NCBI GenBank assembly: GCA_016869715.1
Contig: VGDM01000007.1
Location: 1-64,000, forward strand
DNA from: Alphaproteobacteria bacterium
Lineage (GTDB): Bacteria; Pseudomonadota; Alphaproteobacteria; Acetobacterales; Acetobacteraceae
DNA length: 64,000 nucleotides
Direction: 5' to 3'
Shown: positions 6,894 through 15,227 of the stretch, one piece after another
Layout of the letters: each line of letters starts with the position of its first letter
How positions within the stretch are numbered: the first letter of the stretch is position 1
Translations under genes and position numbers: made by a program
The notes under the pieces: model-generated
What the model saw: only the letters and a program-made list of their open reading frames with translations
What the model was told of the DNA's origin: nothing
Databases searched by the model: none

Positions 6894-8114
6894 ATGGCAT
6901 CGCGTCGCAGGATCATTGGGGGCGTTTTTGGGGGCCTGCCGCTCTGGCTTGCGGCGGATCAGGCTTTTGCGCAGCATCGCCCGGCGCCGGCCCAGCCGCA
7001 GCGTCGCCCCACGCCACGCCAGGAAGGCACGCCGGTTGCCACCCCTGTCGGCAATGTGGATGTGCTGGCGCGGCAAGCCTTGGTGGTGGATTTCGAAACC
7101 GGCGCCACGCTACTTGAGAAAAACGCCGATGAGCGCATGCCGCCTTCCAGCATGTCCAAGCTCATGACAATGAATGTGGTGTTTGAACGCCTTCGTCAGG
7201 GCCGGATGCAAATGGATCAGATGCTGCCCGTCAGTGAACGCGCCTGGCGCATGGGCGGCTCCAAGATGTTTGTGGATATCGGCCAGCAGGTGCGAGTTCA
7301 AGACCTTATTCGCGGCGTGATCGTGCAATCGGGCAATGATGCCTGCATTGTGCTGGCCGAGGCAATTTCCGGCAGCGAACAGCAATTCTCCGAATTGCTG
7401 AATGAAACGGGCCGGCGCATTGGCCTGATGAACAGTAATTTCCGCAACAGCACTGGCTGGCCAGATCCGGAACACCGCATGACAGCGCGTGATCTTTCCA
7501 TCCTGGCGCGACGTATCATTACGGATTTTCCGGATTATTATCGCATTTACAATGAACGCAGCTTCCGCTTCAGCAACATCAGTCAGGATAATCGTAACCC
7601 GCTGCTCTACCGCGTGCCGGGCGCGGATGGGCTGAAAACCGGCCATACGGAAGAAGCGGGTTATGGCCTGACCGGCAGCGCGATCCGCGATGGGCGGCGC
7701 GTTATTCTGGTGTTAAATGGGTTGCCCACAAGGGGCGCACGGGCCGAGGAAAGCGAACGCCTGATGGAATGGGCCTTCCGCGAATTTGAAGCCGTCACGT
7801 TGTTCCGCGCGCAGGATACCGTACAGGATGTGCCGGTTTATCTTGGTGAGCGCCGCACCGTTCCCATGGTGGGCGGGCGCGACATTACCCTGACCCTGCC
7901 GCGGCGTTGGCGCGATAGGTTGGAAGTGCGCGTCCGCTATCAGGCGCCGCTCACCGCACCGGTCATGCGCGGGCAAACCATTGGCGAATTGCAGGTGGCA
8001 GGGCAGGGGGTGCCGACGCTTTCTGTGCCGCTGGTGGCCGGGGCGGATATCGAAAAGCTTGGCCTGCTGCCGCGCATTCCGGCGGTGATCGGGCGCTGGG
8101 TCTCCGGCGCCTGA
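6894..8114 (+). CDS. dacA: D-alanyl-D-alanine carboxypeptidase (PBP5/6, DacA/DacC type)
   Basis: Removes the terminal D-Ala of peptidoglycan stem peptides in the periplasm. The 406-residue protein has a signal peptide ending ADQAFAQ and a Pro/Arg/Gln-rich spacer. The peptidase S11 domain shows all three active-site motifs: SMSK at about 86-89, SGN at 146-148, KTG at 248-250. A PBP5-type C-terminal beta domain follows, with the final residues probably acting as a weak amphipathic anchor. I chose the ATG at 6894, which has AAGGAA 8 bp upstream, over a TTG 12 codons earlier. The tmk start follows within 10 bp. Confidence 0.94.
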   Translation: MASRRRIIGGVFGGLPLWLAADQAFAQHRPAPAQPQRRPTPRQEGTPVATPVGNVDVLARQALVVDFETGATLLEKNADERMPPSSMSKLMTMNVVFERLRQGRMQMDQMLPVSERAWRMGGSKMFVDIGQQVRVQDLIRGVIVQSGNDACIVLAEAISGSEQQFSELLNETGRRIGLMNSNFRNSTGWPDPEHRMTARDLSILARRIITDFPDYYRIYNERSFRFSNISQDNRNPLLYRVPGADGLKTGHTEEAGYGLTGSAIRDGRRVILVLNGLPTRGARAEESERLMEWAFREFEAVTLFRAQDTVQDVPVYLGERRTVPMVGGRDITLTLPRRWRDRLEVRVRYQAPLTAPVMRGQTIGELQVAGQGVPTLSVPLVAGADIEKLGLLPRIPAVIGRWVSGA

Positions 8115-8121
8115 AGTGCTC

Positions 8122-8748
8122 ATGGCGCGGGGCTATTTCATCACGCTTGAAGGCGGCGAAGGCGCTGGGAAATCCACCCAGGCGCGGCGGCTTGCCTTGG
8201 CGCTGGCGGCTGCAGGTGTGCCGGTTTTGCGTACACGCGAACCGGGCGGCGCGCCGGGGGCAGAGCGTATTCGTGATTTGCTGCTCTCGCCTGGCTCCTG
8301 GGATAGGCTGACGGAAGCCATGCTGCATTTCGCTGCGCGGTGGGAACATGTGGTGCGGTCCATACGCCCCATGCTGGAAGCAGGCGCCTGGGTGATTTGT
8401 GATCGCTTTGCGGATTCCACACTGGCCTATCAGGGGGCGGGGCAGGGCCTTGCTTATGAGACCTGGGCGCGGCTTTGTGACCTGACTTTGGAAGGGTTGC
8501 AGCCGGACCTTACGCTGATCCTTGATCTGCCGGTGGAGGCTGGCCTTGCGCGCGCAGGGGCGCGGAGTACAGCGGATCGCTACGAAAGGCTCGGCACTGA
8601 TTTCCATGCCCGCATTCGCGCGGGCTTTGCCGATATTGCGCGACGTGAGCCGACACGCTGCGTGGTGGTGGATGCGGCGCGGGATGCGGAAGCGGTTTAT
8701 GCCGCGATTGTTGAAACCCTGCGTCAAAGGCTGGGCGCCAAGCTATGA
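8122..8748 (+). CDS. tmk: Thymidylate kinase
   Basis: Phosphorylates dTMP to dTDP in the cytosol. 208 residues. P-loop GGEGAGKSTQ at about residues 11-20, the DR(F/Y) motif CDRFADSTLAYQGAGQGL that binds dTMP, and an Arg-containing lid region (ARSTADRYERL). Start ATG at 8122 (MARGYFITLEGG); a GTG two codons earlier is possible. Its last codons overlap holB by 4 bp. Confidence 0.96.
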   Translation: MARGYFITLEGGEGAGKSTQARRLALALAAAGVPVLRTREPGGAPGAERIRDLLLSPGSWDRLTEAMLHFAARWEHVVRSIRPMLEAGAWVICDRFADSTLAYQGAGQGLAYETWARLCDLTLEGLQPDLTLILDLPVEAGLARAGARSTADRYERLGTDFHARIRAGFADIARREPTRCVVVDAARDAEAVYAAIVETLRQRLGAKL

Positions 8749-9758
8749 GCCTGCTGGAACCGCGCGCCAATCCGGAGCTTTTTGGCCACGAAAGCGCTGC
8801 CGCGACGCTGGCGGAAGCTGCGGGTTCCGGCCGGCTGCATCACGCCTGGTTGATCACCGGCCCGGCCGGCATTGGCAAGGTGACGCTGGCCTGGCGCTTT
8901 ACGCGTTGGCTGCTGGCTGGCATGCCGGATGCGCCCCAGGGCAAGCCGCCCTTGTATCTGGACGCCGCCAAACCGGTGTTTCGTCGTGTGGCCGCCGATA
9001 GTCATGCCGATCTGCTGACGATTGATGCCGATACCTTGCGCGGTGACCGCAAGCGCAACGACATCAATGTGGAGGCCGCGCGCCTTATTCCCGGTTTCAT
9101 GACCCTGACGGCAGCCGAAGGCGGCTGGCGCGTTGTGGTGGTGGATGGCGCGGAGACGATGAACCTGCAGGCGCAAAGCGCCATTCTGAAAGTACTGGAA
9201 GAACCGCCGTCGCGCGCCATTCTGCTGCTGGTGTCATCCGCCCCAACACGGCTTGTGCCGACGATCCGCAGCCGTTGCCGCAGGCTTGATCTGTTCCCAC
9301 TGGATCAGGTGGAAATGATGCCATTGCTCAAGCAGCTTTTGCCTGATTTGCCTGCGGCCGATCGCACAAAACTCGCCGAGATGGCGGAAGGATCGCCGGG
9401 CCGCGCCTTGCAATTGGCCGAGGGCGACGGGCTGGAATTGCAGGCTTTGGTGGAAGAATGCCTGGGCAGCCTGAAGCGGCCCGATCCCGCGCGGTTGCAT
9501 GCGCTCGCGGATCGATGTGCTGCGGATCGCAGCGGGGCGCAATTCACCACCTTCATAGCGCTGCTGCGCGGGCGGATTTCGGCGGGGCTGCGGCAAGCGG
9601 CGCGGGGTGAGGCAGCCCCCGGCTGGATCGCCGCCCATCCGCTTGCCGCATGGCCCGTGTTGTGGGATAGGCTCGGGCGTCTCGTGAATGAGACAGAAAA
9701 GCTGAATATGGACCGCAAACAGGCGGTGCTGACCGGGCTTTCCTGGCTTTCAGCGTGA
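8745..9758 (+). CDS. holB: DNA polymerase III delta-prime subunit
   Basis: Clamp-loader subunit of the replicative polymerase, 337 residues. AAA+ N-terminal region with GPAGIGKVTLAWRF (P-loop) near residues 40-53, the sensor-1 region LEEPPSRAILLLVSSAPTRL and the arginine-finger motif PTIRSRCRRLDL, then the helical collar domain. The zinc-binding Cys cluster seen in many delta-prime/tau proteins is not evident. It overlaps tmk by 4 bp, the standard pair in proteobacteria. Confidence 0.93.
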   Translation: MSLLEPRANPELFGHESAAATLAEAAGSGRLHHAWLITGPAGIGKVTLAWRFTRWLLAGMPDAPQGKPPLYLDAAKPVFRRVAADSHADLLTIDADTLRGDRKRNDINVEAARLIPGFMTLTAAEGGWRVVVVDGAETMNLQAQSAILKVLEEPPSRAILLLVSSAPTRLVPTIRSRCRRLDLFPLDQVEMMPLLKQLLPDLPAADRTKLAEMAEGSPGRALQLAEGDGLELQALVEECLGSLKRPDPARLHALADRCAADRSGAQFTTFIALLRGRISAGLRQAARGEAAPGWIAAHPLAAWPVLWDRLGRLVNETEKLNMDRKQAVLTGLSWLSA

Positions 9759-9886
9759 ATTGAGCATTTTCAAGCCAAGTGGGATCACTTGGCGACTCGG
9801 AGAATGCGACCAAACTAGAGGCTAGTGTGTTGCCCGTGAACAGATGTGAACGGGCGGCACACGAAGCCAAAGCAAGACCGAGACAG

Positions 9887-11419
9887 ATGAAACAGACGCG
9901 CTACGTCACCACGCCGATCTATTACGTCAATGACAAGCCGCATGTCGGGCATGCCTATACCTCGGTCGCGGCGGATGTGCTGGCGCGTTGGTGGCGGCTT
10001 CAGGGCTATGAGGTATTCTTCCTGACCGGCACGGATGAGCATGGCCAGAAGGTGGAAAAGGCCGCGCGCGATGCGGGGATGAACCCGCAAGCCTTCACGG
10101 ACCAGGTCAGCCAGCATTTCCGCGATCTGGCCGGCACGCTTGGCCTTTCCAATGATGATTTCATCCGCACCACGGAAGCGCGCCACAAGGCAGCCTGTTG
10201 CGCGCTCTGGGAGGAATTGGCGCGGCGGGATGAAATCTACCTTGGCCATTATGAGGGCTGGTATGCCGTGCGCGATGAGGCGTTTTACGGCCCGGATGAA
10301 CTCACGGAACGTGATGGCGTGAAATACGCGCCCTCAGGCGCGCCGGTGGAATGGGTGCGGGAACCCTCCCATTTCTTCCGCCTGTCCAAATGGCAGGACT
10401 GGCTTTTGGTGTTCTACGAAGAAAATCGATATTTCATTCAACCCGAAAGCCGCCGAAACGAAGTCATCGCCTTCATCAAGTCCGGTCTACAGGATCTATC
10501 CGTCAGTCGTACATCCTTTCGCTGGGGCGTCCCTGTGCCAGGTGATCCTTCCCATGTGATGTATGTCTGGCTGGATGCACTGACGAATTACATTACCGCC
10601 GCTGGATACCCTGATACCAAGGCAGAGCATTGGAAGTTTTGGCCGGCGGATGTGCATTTCGTCGGCAAGGATATTGTGCGTTTTCACGCTATCTATTGGC
10701 CCGCCTTTCTCAAGGCGGCGGGGCTGGAACCCCCGAAGCGCGTCTTTGCCCATGGCTGGTGGACGATTGAGGGACAGAAAATGTCCAAGTCGCTCGGCAA
10801 TGTGATTGATCCTGTGGCGCTGGTTGCGGAGTACGGGCTTGATCCACTGCGCTATTTCCTGCTGCGCGAAGTGCCCTTTGGGTCGGATGGAGATTTTTCG
10901 CGCAAGGCGCTGATTGGTCGTAACAATAGCGAATTGGCTGATGCGCTTGGCAATCTTGCCAATCGGACGCTCAGCCTGATCCAGAGGAGCTGCGAAGGAC
11001 GTCTGCCGGATGCGGCGCTGGTGCGCGACACGGACAAACTGTTTGTTGACGAGGTGCAGACGCTGCCGACTGAAGTCCGGATTCGTCTGGAAAGCCAGGA
11101 ATTCCAAATGGCGCTCGACGCCATAATGTCAGCGGTCCGGTCCGCGAATGGCTATATCACGGTGCATGCTCCATGGGCATTGAAGAAGACCCAACCGGAC
11201 CGCATGCTGGAAGTGTTGCGCCATCTGCACGACGCGCTTCGCGTCTTCGCGACCGTTCTACAGTCCTTCATGCCCGGCACCATGGCCGCCTTGCTCGATC
11301 AACTCGGTGTGCCCGCCGGTGCGCGAGATTTGGCCGCGCTCGCAACCCCCTTGCCCGGCGGCACCGCCTTGCCACCGCCCAGCCCGCTCTTTCGCAAGAT
11401 TGAAATCGAGGCCGCTTGA
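9887..11419 (+). CDS. metG: Methionyl-tRNA synthetase
   Basis: Charges tRNA-Met. 510 residues, class I synthetase. The HIGH-type motif is HVGH in YYVNDKPHVGHAYTSV near the N-terminus, and the KMSKS loop is EGQKMSKSLGN. The protein ends after the anticodon-binding helical domain and lacks the C-terminal dimerisation (tRNA-binding) domain of the E. coli enzyme, which is usual for alphaproteobacteria. The true start is the ATG at 9887 (MKQTRYVTTPIYYV); an upstream extension to 9779 is not homologous. The 128-bp leader holds the perfect inverted repeat GCCAAGTG/CACTTGGC at 9774-9793. The stop overlaps the tatD start by 1 nt. Confidence 0.97.
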   Translation: MKQTRYVTTPIYYVNDKPHVGHAYTSVAADVLARWWRLQGYEVFFLTGTDEHGQKVEKAARDAGMNPQAFTDQVSQHFRDLAGTLGLSNDDFIRTTEARHKAACCALWEELARRDEIYLGHYEGWYAVRDEAFYGPDELTERDGVKYAPSGAPVEWVREPSHFFRLSKWQDWLLVFYEENRYFIQPESRRNEVIAFIKSGLQDLSVSRTSFRWGVPVPGDPSHVMYVWLDALTNYITAAGYPDTKAEHWKFWPADVHFVGKDIVRFHAIYWPAFLKAAGLEPPKRVFAHGWWTIEGQKMSKSLGNVIDPVALVAEYGLDPLRYFLLREVPFGSDGDFSRKALIGRNNSELADALGNLANRTLSLIQRSCEGRLPDAALVRDTDKLFVDEVQTLPTEVRIRLESQEFQMALDAIMSAVRSANGYITVHAPWALKKTQPDRMLEVLRHLHDALRVFATVLQSFMPGTMAALLDQLGVPAGARDLAALATPLPGGTALPPPSPLFRKIEIEAA

Positions 11420-12192
11420 TGCTGGTCGATAGCCATTGCCACCTTGATTATTATGTCGAGGCGGATATCGCCGATGTCATCGCCCGCGCCAAGGAAGCCG
11501 GCATTGGCCGCATGGTCACCATCGGCACGCGCTTTGCCCAGGCGGTACAGGTCAAGGCGCTGACTGAACGCTTTGACTGCGTTTTGGGCACGGTTGGCAT
11601 CCACCCGCATAATGTCGGGGAAGGCCCGCTCCCAAGCGCGGAGGCACTCGCGACCTTGGCCGACCACCCGCGCATCATTGGCCTCGGCGAAAGCGGGCTT
11701 GATTACTTTTACGACAAGGCGCCGCGCGACGCCCAGGCGGAGAGTTTCCGCAACCATATCCGCGCCGCGCAGCTTACGAGCCTGCCGCTCGCAATTCATG
11801 CCCGCCAGGCGGATGAGGACATCGCCTCTATCCTGGCTGAGGAACGCGAGAGGGGAGGGGCCTTCCCCTTCCTGCTGCATTGCTTCAGCGGCGGCCGGGC
11901 TTTGGCCCAACGCGCCGTGGCCATGGGGGGCTATGTCTCCTTCTCAGGCATTCTGACCTTCCCGAAAAGTGACGAATTGCGCGACATTGCCCGCGATATC
12001 CCGTCTGACCGACTGCTGGTGGAAACCGATGCGCCTTTCCTTGCACCCGTGCCCTTCCGCGGCAAGCTCTGCGAACCCGCCATGGTGGCCCATACCGCCA
12101 AGGTGCTGGCCAGTGTGCGCGGGATGGAAATCGCGGCGCTTGAGGCGCTGACCACCTGCAATTTTGAGACGCTGTTCAAAAAGGCTGCTTGA
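11419..12192 (+). CDS. tatD: TatD family metal-dependent deoxyribonuclease
   Basis: 257-residue TIM-barrel hydrolase of the TatD family (3'-5' exonuclease/DNA-repair activity in characterised members). Metal ligands are visible in DSHCHLD at the N-terminus, GIHPH, the Glu in GLGESGLDYF, AIHARQADED, LLHCFSG and ETDAPFLAP. Start ATG at 11419 overlaps the metG TGA. The metG-tatD-MBL order is conserved in many alphaproteobacteria, which argues for cotranscription. Confidence 0.94.
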   Translation: MLVDSHCHLDYYVEADIADVIARAKEAGIGRMVTIGTRFAQAVQVKALTERFDCVLGTVGIHPHNVGEGPLPSAEALATLADHPRIIGLGESGLDYFYDKAPRDAQAESFRNHIRAAQLTSLPLAIHARQADEDIASILAEERERGGAFPFLLHCFSGGRALAQRAVAMGGYVSFSGILTFPKSDELRDIARDIPSDRLLVETDAPFLAPVPFRGKLCEPAMVAHTAKVLASVRGMEIAALEALTTCNFETLFKKAA

Positions 12193-12195
12193 GGT

Positions 12196-13002
12196 TTGGT
12201 CACGGTCACGATCCTTGGCTGTGGCGGCTCGGCGGGTGTGCCGCTCATTGGCGGCGCCGATGGCCGGGGCGATTGGGGCACCTGCGACCCGACCGAGCCA
12301 CGGAATCGGCGAACCCGGTCCTCGATTTTGATCGAGGGCGATCAGGGGCAAAGGCTGCTTGTGGATGCCGGGCCAGATATGCGCGTTCAATTCCTCGCAG
12401 CCGGAATCGGCGCCGTGGAGGCCATTCTATTCACTCATCACCATGCCGATCATGTCATGGGCACCGATGAAACCCGCGTGCTGAATCGCATCACAGGCAA
12501 ACCCTTGCCCATATATGGCATGGCAAAAACGCTGGATAACCTCAAGCAGCGCTTCGATTATGCCTTTCTGCCCGCGGTCGGCCCCTGGTTCTCTCGCCCG
12601 GCCCTGGAAGCGACCGAGGTCTCGCCCGGCGATACGGTGGCCATTGCCGGGCTGCCCATCACGCTGTTCAGCCAGGATCATGCGGTGATGGAAACGCTCG
12701 GGCTTCGAATCGGCGGCTTTGCCTATTCCACCGATCTGGTGCGCCTGCCGGCAGAAAGCTTCGCACTTCTTCACGGTCTGGATACCTGGGTTGTGGGATG
12801 CTTCCAGCCTGCGCCGCATCAGGTGCATGCGAATCTGGATCAGGTGCTTGAATGGGTGCGCATTTTGCAGCCGCGCCGGACGGTTTTAACCCATATGGGC
12901 AGCGATCTGGATTATGGCTGGCTTCGCCGCACCCTGCCGCCGGGGATCGAGCCCGGGTATGATGGCATGGTCTTGCAACCAGGCGCTGCGCTTGGGCGTT
13001 GA
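12196..13002 (+). CDS. MBL-fold metallo-hydrolase, PhnP/RNase Z-like branch
   Basis: 268 residues beginning MVTVTILGCGGSAGVPLIGG, with the zinc motif THHHADH at about residues 76-82 and downstream His/Asp ligands (FSQDHAVMETLG, YSTD, THMGSDLDYG). This matches the PhnP-like phosphodiesterase subgroup that commonly follows tatD. Substrate unknown; no phn genes are near. The only reasonable start is TTG at 12196, because an in-frame TGA lies at 12190 and no ATG or GTG is close. Ribosome-binding spacing is poor, so it is probably translationally coupled to tatD. Confidence 0.88.
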   Translation: MVTVTILGCGGSAGVPLIGGADGRGDWGTCDPTEPRNRRTRSSILIEGDQGQRLLVDAGPDMRVQFLAAGIGAVEAILFTHHHADHVMGTDETRVLNRITGKPLPIYGMAKTLDNLKQRFDYAFLPAVGPWFSRPALEATEVSPGDTVAIAGLPITLFSQDHAVMETLGLRIGGFAYSTDLVRLPAESFALLHGLDTWVVGCFQPAPHQVHANLDQVLEWVRILQPRRTVLTHMGSDLDYGWLRRTLPPGIEPGYDGMVLQPGAALGR

Positions 13003-13110
13003 CCCGGGCGGGAAAATGGGCACATGGGGTGTTCGGATGCTATGGCCTCACCAAATACGGTGCGCATTCCGAGAGCTGATGTGACGATTGTGGCGCGAAA
13101 GGATGAGCTT

Positions 13111-13758
13111 ATGTTGCGGGAACGTGATCCGATTGAAGTTTATAACAATACCATGGTGCCGGTCGTGGTTGAGCAAACCGCGCGGGGCGAGCGGGCTTTC
13201 GACATTTTCTCCCGACTGCTGAAGGAGCGCATCATCTTTCTGACGGGGCCGGTTTTTGACCAGGTTTCCTCCCTGATCTGCGCCCAGCTTCTGTTTCTGG
13301 AAAGCGAAAACCCCAATAAGGACATCGCCTTCTACATCAATAGCCCAGGTGGGGTGGTGACCGCTGGCCTCGCCATGTATGACACCATGCAATACATTCG
13401 TAGCCCCGTAAGCACGGTCTGCATTGGGCAGGCGGCCTCCATGGGGTCCCTGCTGCTCTGCGCCGGGGCCAAGGATAAGCGCTACGCCCTGCCACATAGC
13501 CGGATCATGGTGCACCAGCCATCTGGCGGGGCGCAGGGTCAGGCGACAGATATCGAAATCCAGGCGCGCGAAATCCTGAAGGTCAGGAAGCGGCTGAACG
13601 AAATCTATGTCCGCCACACCGGCCAACCGATTGACGCGATTGAGCGTAAGCTGGAACGCGACAGCTACATGTCCTCGGAAGAGGCGCAGGATTTTGGGCT
13701 GATTGACCATGTGGTCGAAAAGCGGCCTTCGCTTGCCTCTGACGGGGCCGGTGGGTGA
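13111..13758 (+). CDS. clpP: ATP-dependent Clp protease proteolytic subunit
   Basis: Serine peptidase that forms the tetradecameric barrel of ClpXP. 215 residues from the ATG at 13111 ([14 protein letters not shown]), which has AAAGGA about 8 bp upstream; the frame stays open to an ATG at 13024, but those 29 residues do not look like ClpP. Catalytic Ser at about 110 in GQAASMGS, His at about 135 in MVHQPSGG, Asp downstream. Followed at 96 bp by its ATPase partner clpX and then lon, the common alphaproteobacterial order. Confidence 0.96.
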   Translation: MLRERDPIEVYNNTMVPVVVEQTARGERAFDIFSRLLKERIIFLTGPVFDQVSSLICAQLLFLESENPNKDIAFYINSPGGVVTAGLAMYDTMQYIRSPVSTVCIGQAASMGSLLLCAGAKDKRYALPHSRIMVHQPSGGAQGQATDIEIQAREILKVRKRLNEIYVRHTGQPIDAIERKLERDSYMSSEEAQDFGLIDHVVEKRPSLASDGAGG

Positions 13759-13854
13759 AATGGCCCTGTCGCGCCGGGCGCGCTTTCCCCGGCTGCGACT
13801 GGGGAGTATGATGTTTGAGGAGCGGCCCGCAAGTCGCGGCCGCATGGAGACGGT

Positions 13855-15111
13855 ATGAGCAAGTCCGGCGATTCCAAGAATACCCTCTACTGCTCCTTCT
13901 GCGGGAAATCGCAGCATGAGGTCCGCAAGCTGATCGCTGGGCCAACGGTCTTCATCTGCGATGAATGCGTAGAACTCTGCATGGATATCATCCGTGAAGA
14001 GCACAAGACGCATATGGTGAAGTCACGCGATGGCGTGCCGACACCGAAGGAAATCTGCAAGGTTTTGGATGATTATGTGATCGGCCAAGAACACGCTAAG
14101 CGTGTGCTATCGGTCGCGGTGCACAATCACTACAAGCGGCTAGGGCAGGGCGGTAAGGGTCAGGATGTTGAGATTGCTAAATCCAACATCATGCTGCTGG
14201 GGCCGACCGGTTCGGGCAAGACACTGCTAGCGCAAACACTCGCACGTATTCTTGATGTGCCTTTTACCATGGCGGATGCCACCACGCTCACTGAAGCCGG
14301 CTACGTGGGTGAGGATGTGGAGAATATCATCCTCAAGCTGCTGCAAGCCGCGGATTACAATGTGGAACGCGCGCAGCGCGGCATTGTCTATATTGACGAA
14401 GTGGACAAGATCAGCCGCAAATCCGACAATCCTTCGATCACGCGTGATGTGAGCGGGGAAGGGGTGCAGCAGGCGCTGCTGAAGATAATGGAGGGTACGG
14501 TCGCTTCCGTGCCGCCGCAGGGCGGGCGCAAGCATCCGCAGCAGGAATTCCTGCAAGTGGATACATCGAATATCCTTTTCATTTGTGGTGGTGCCTTTGC
14601 CGGGCTTGAAAAGATCATCAGCGCCCGCGGCAAGGGCTCGGGCATTGGCTTCGGTGCTGATGTGCGCGACCCGGATGAACGCCGCACCGGGGCCGTTCTG
14701 CGTGAGGTGGAGCCCGAGGATTTGCTGAAATTCGGCCTGATTCCGGAATTCATCGGCCGCTTGCCGGTGCTGGCAACGCTGGAAGATCTGGACGAAAAGG
14801 CGCTGATCGAGATTCTGACCAAGCCCAAGAATGCGCTAGTCAAGCAATATGGTCGCCTGTTTGAAATGGAAGGCGCCAAACTGACCTTCACCGAGGATGC
14901 GATGCGCGCTGTCGCCAAGCGGGCCATTCAGCGCAAGACTGGCGCGCGTGGCCTGCGTTCGATCTTGGAAACCATCCTGCTGAACACCATGTTTGAATTG
15001 CCAGGGCTCGAGACGGTGGAGGAGGTGGTGGTGAACAGCGAAGTGGCCGAAGGCCGCGCTCAGCCGCTGTTCATTTATGGCGAACGCGCCGCAGGGCAAT
15101 CTTCAGCCTGA
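13855..15111 (+). CDS. clpX: ATP-dependent Clp protease ATPase subunit ClpX
   Basis: AAA+ unfoldase that feeds substrates to ClpP. 418 residues. N-terminal C4 zinc domain ([10 protein letters not shown]..., ICDECVELC) at about 10-40, Walker [12 protein letters not shown], Walker B IDEVDKI, the pore-loop GYVGED, and the [11 protein letters not shown]-type C-terminal region. Start ATG at 13855. The 96-bp clpP-clpX gap could carry a separate promoter, but no convincing heat-shock motif was seen. Confidence 0.98.
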   Translation: MSKSGDSKNTLYCSFCGKSQHEVRKLIAGPTVFICDECVELCMDIIREEHKTHMVKSRDGVPTPKEICKVLDDYVIGQEHAKRVLSVAVHNHYKRLGQGGKGQDVEIAKSNIMLLGPTGSGKTLLAQTLARILDVPFTMADATTLTEAGYVGEDVENIILKLLQAADYNVERAQRGIVYIDEVDKISRKSDNPSITRDVSGEGVQQALLKIMEGTVASVPPQGGRKHPQQEFLQVDTSNILFICGGAFAGLEKIISARGKGSGIGFGADVRDPDERRTGAVLREVEPEDLLKFGLIPEFIGRLPVLATLEDLDEKALIEILTKPKNALVKQYGRLFEMEGAKLTFTEDAMRAVAKRAIQRKTGARGLRSILETILLNTMFELPGLETVEEVVVNSEVAEGRAQPLFIYGERAAGQSSA

Positions 15112-15227
15112 GGCGCCCCTGTCAAGGCCTTGTGGGGGTGTCGGCAAGGACCAAATTACATATCTCTGACGCCCCGCCTGAGCCGCCCTTGGGCAGGCCG
15201 GGTGCCGACTGTCCATAGTGAGGTCAC

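Noticed and set aside
13024-13110. 29-residue N-terminal extension of ClpP
   Set aside because: ClpP homologues begin at the MLRERDP equivalent and a ribosome site lies before 13111; the extension is probably untranslated leader.
15180-15220. Heat-shock (RpoH) promoter upstream of lon
   Set aside because: A CTTG...CCAT pair is present but the spacing (about 19 bp) and distance to the start codon do not fit the consensus.
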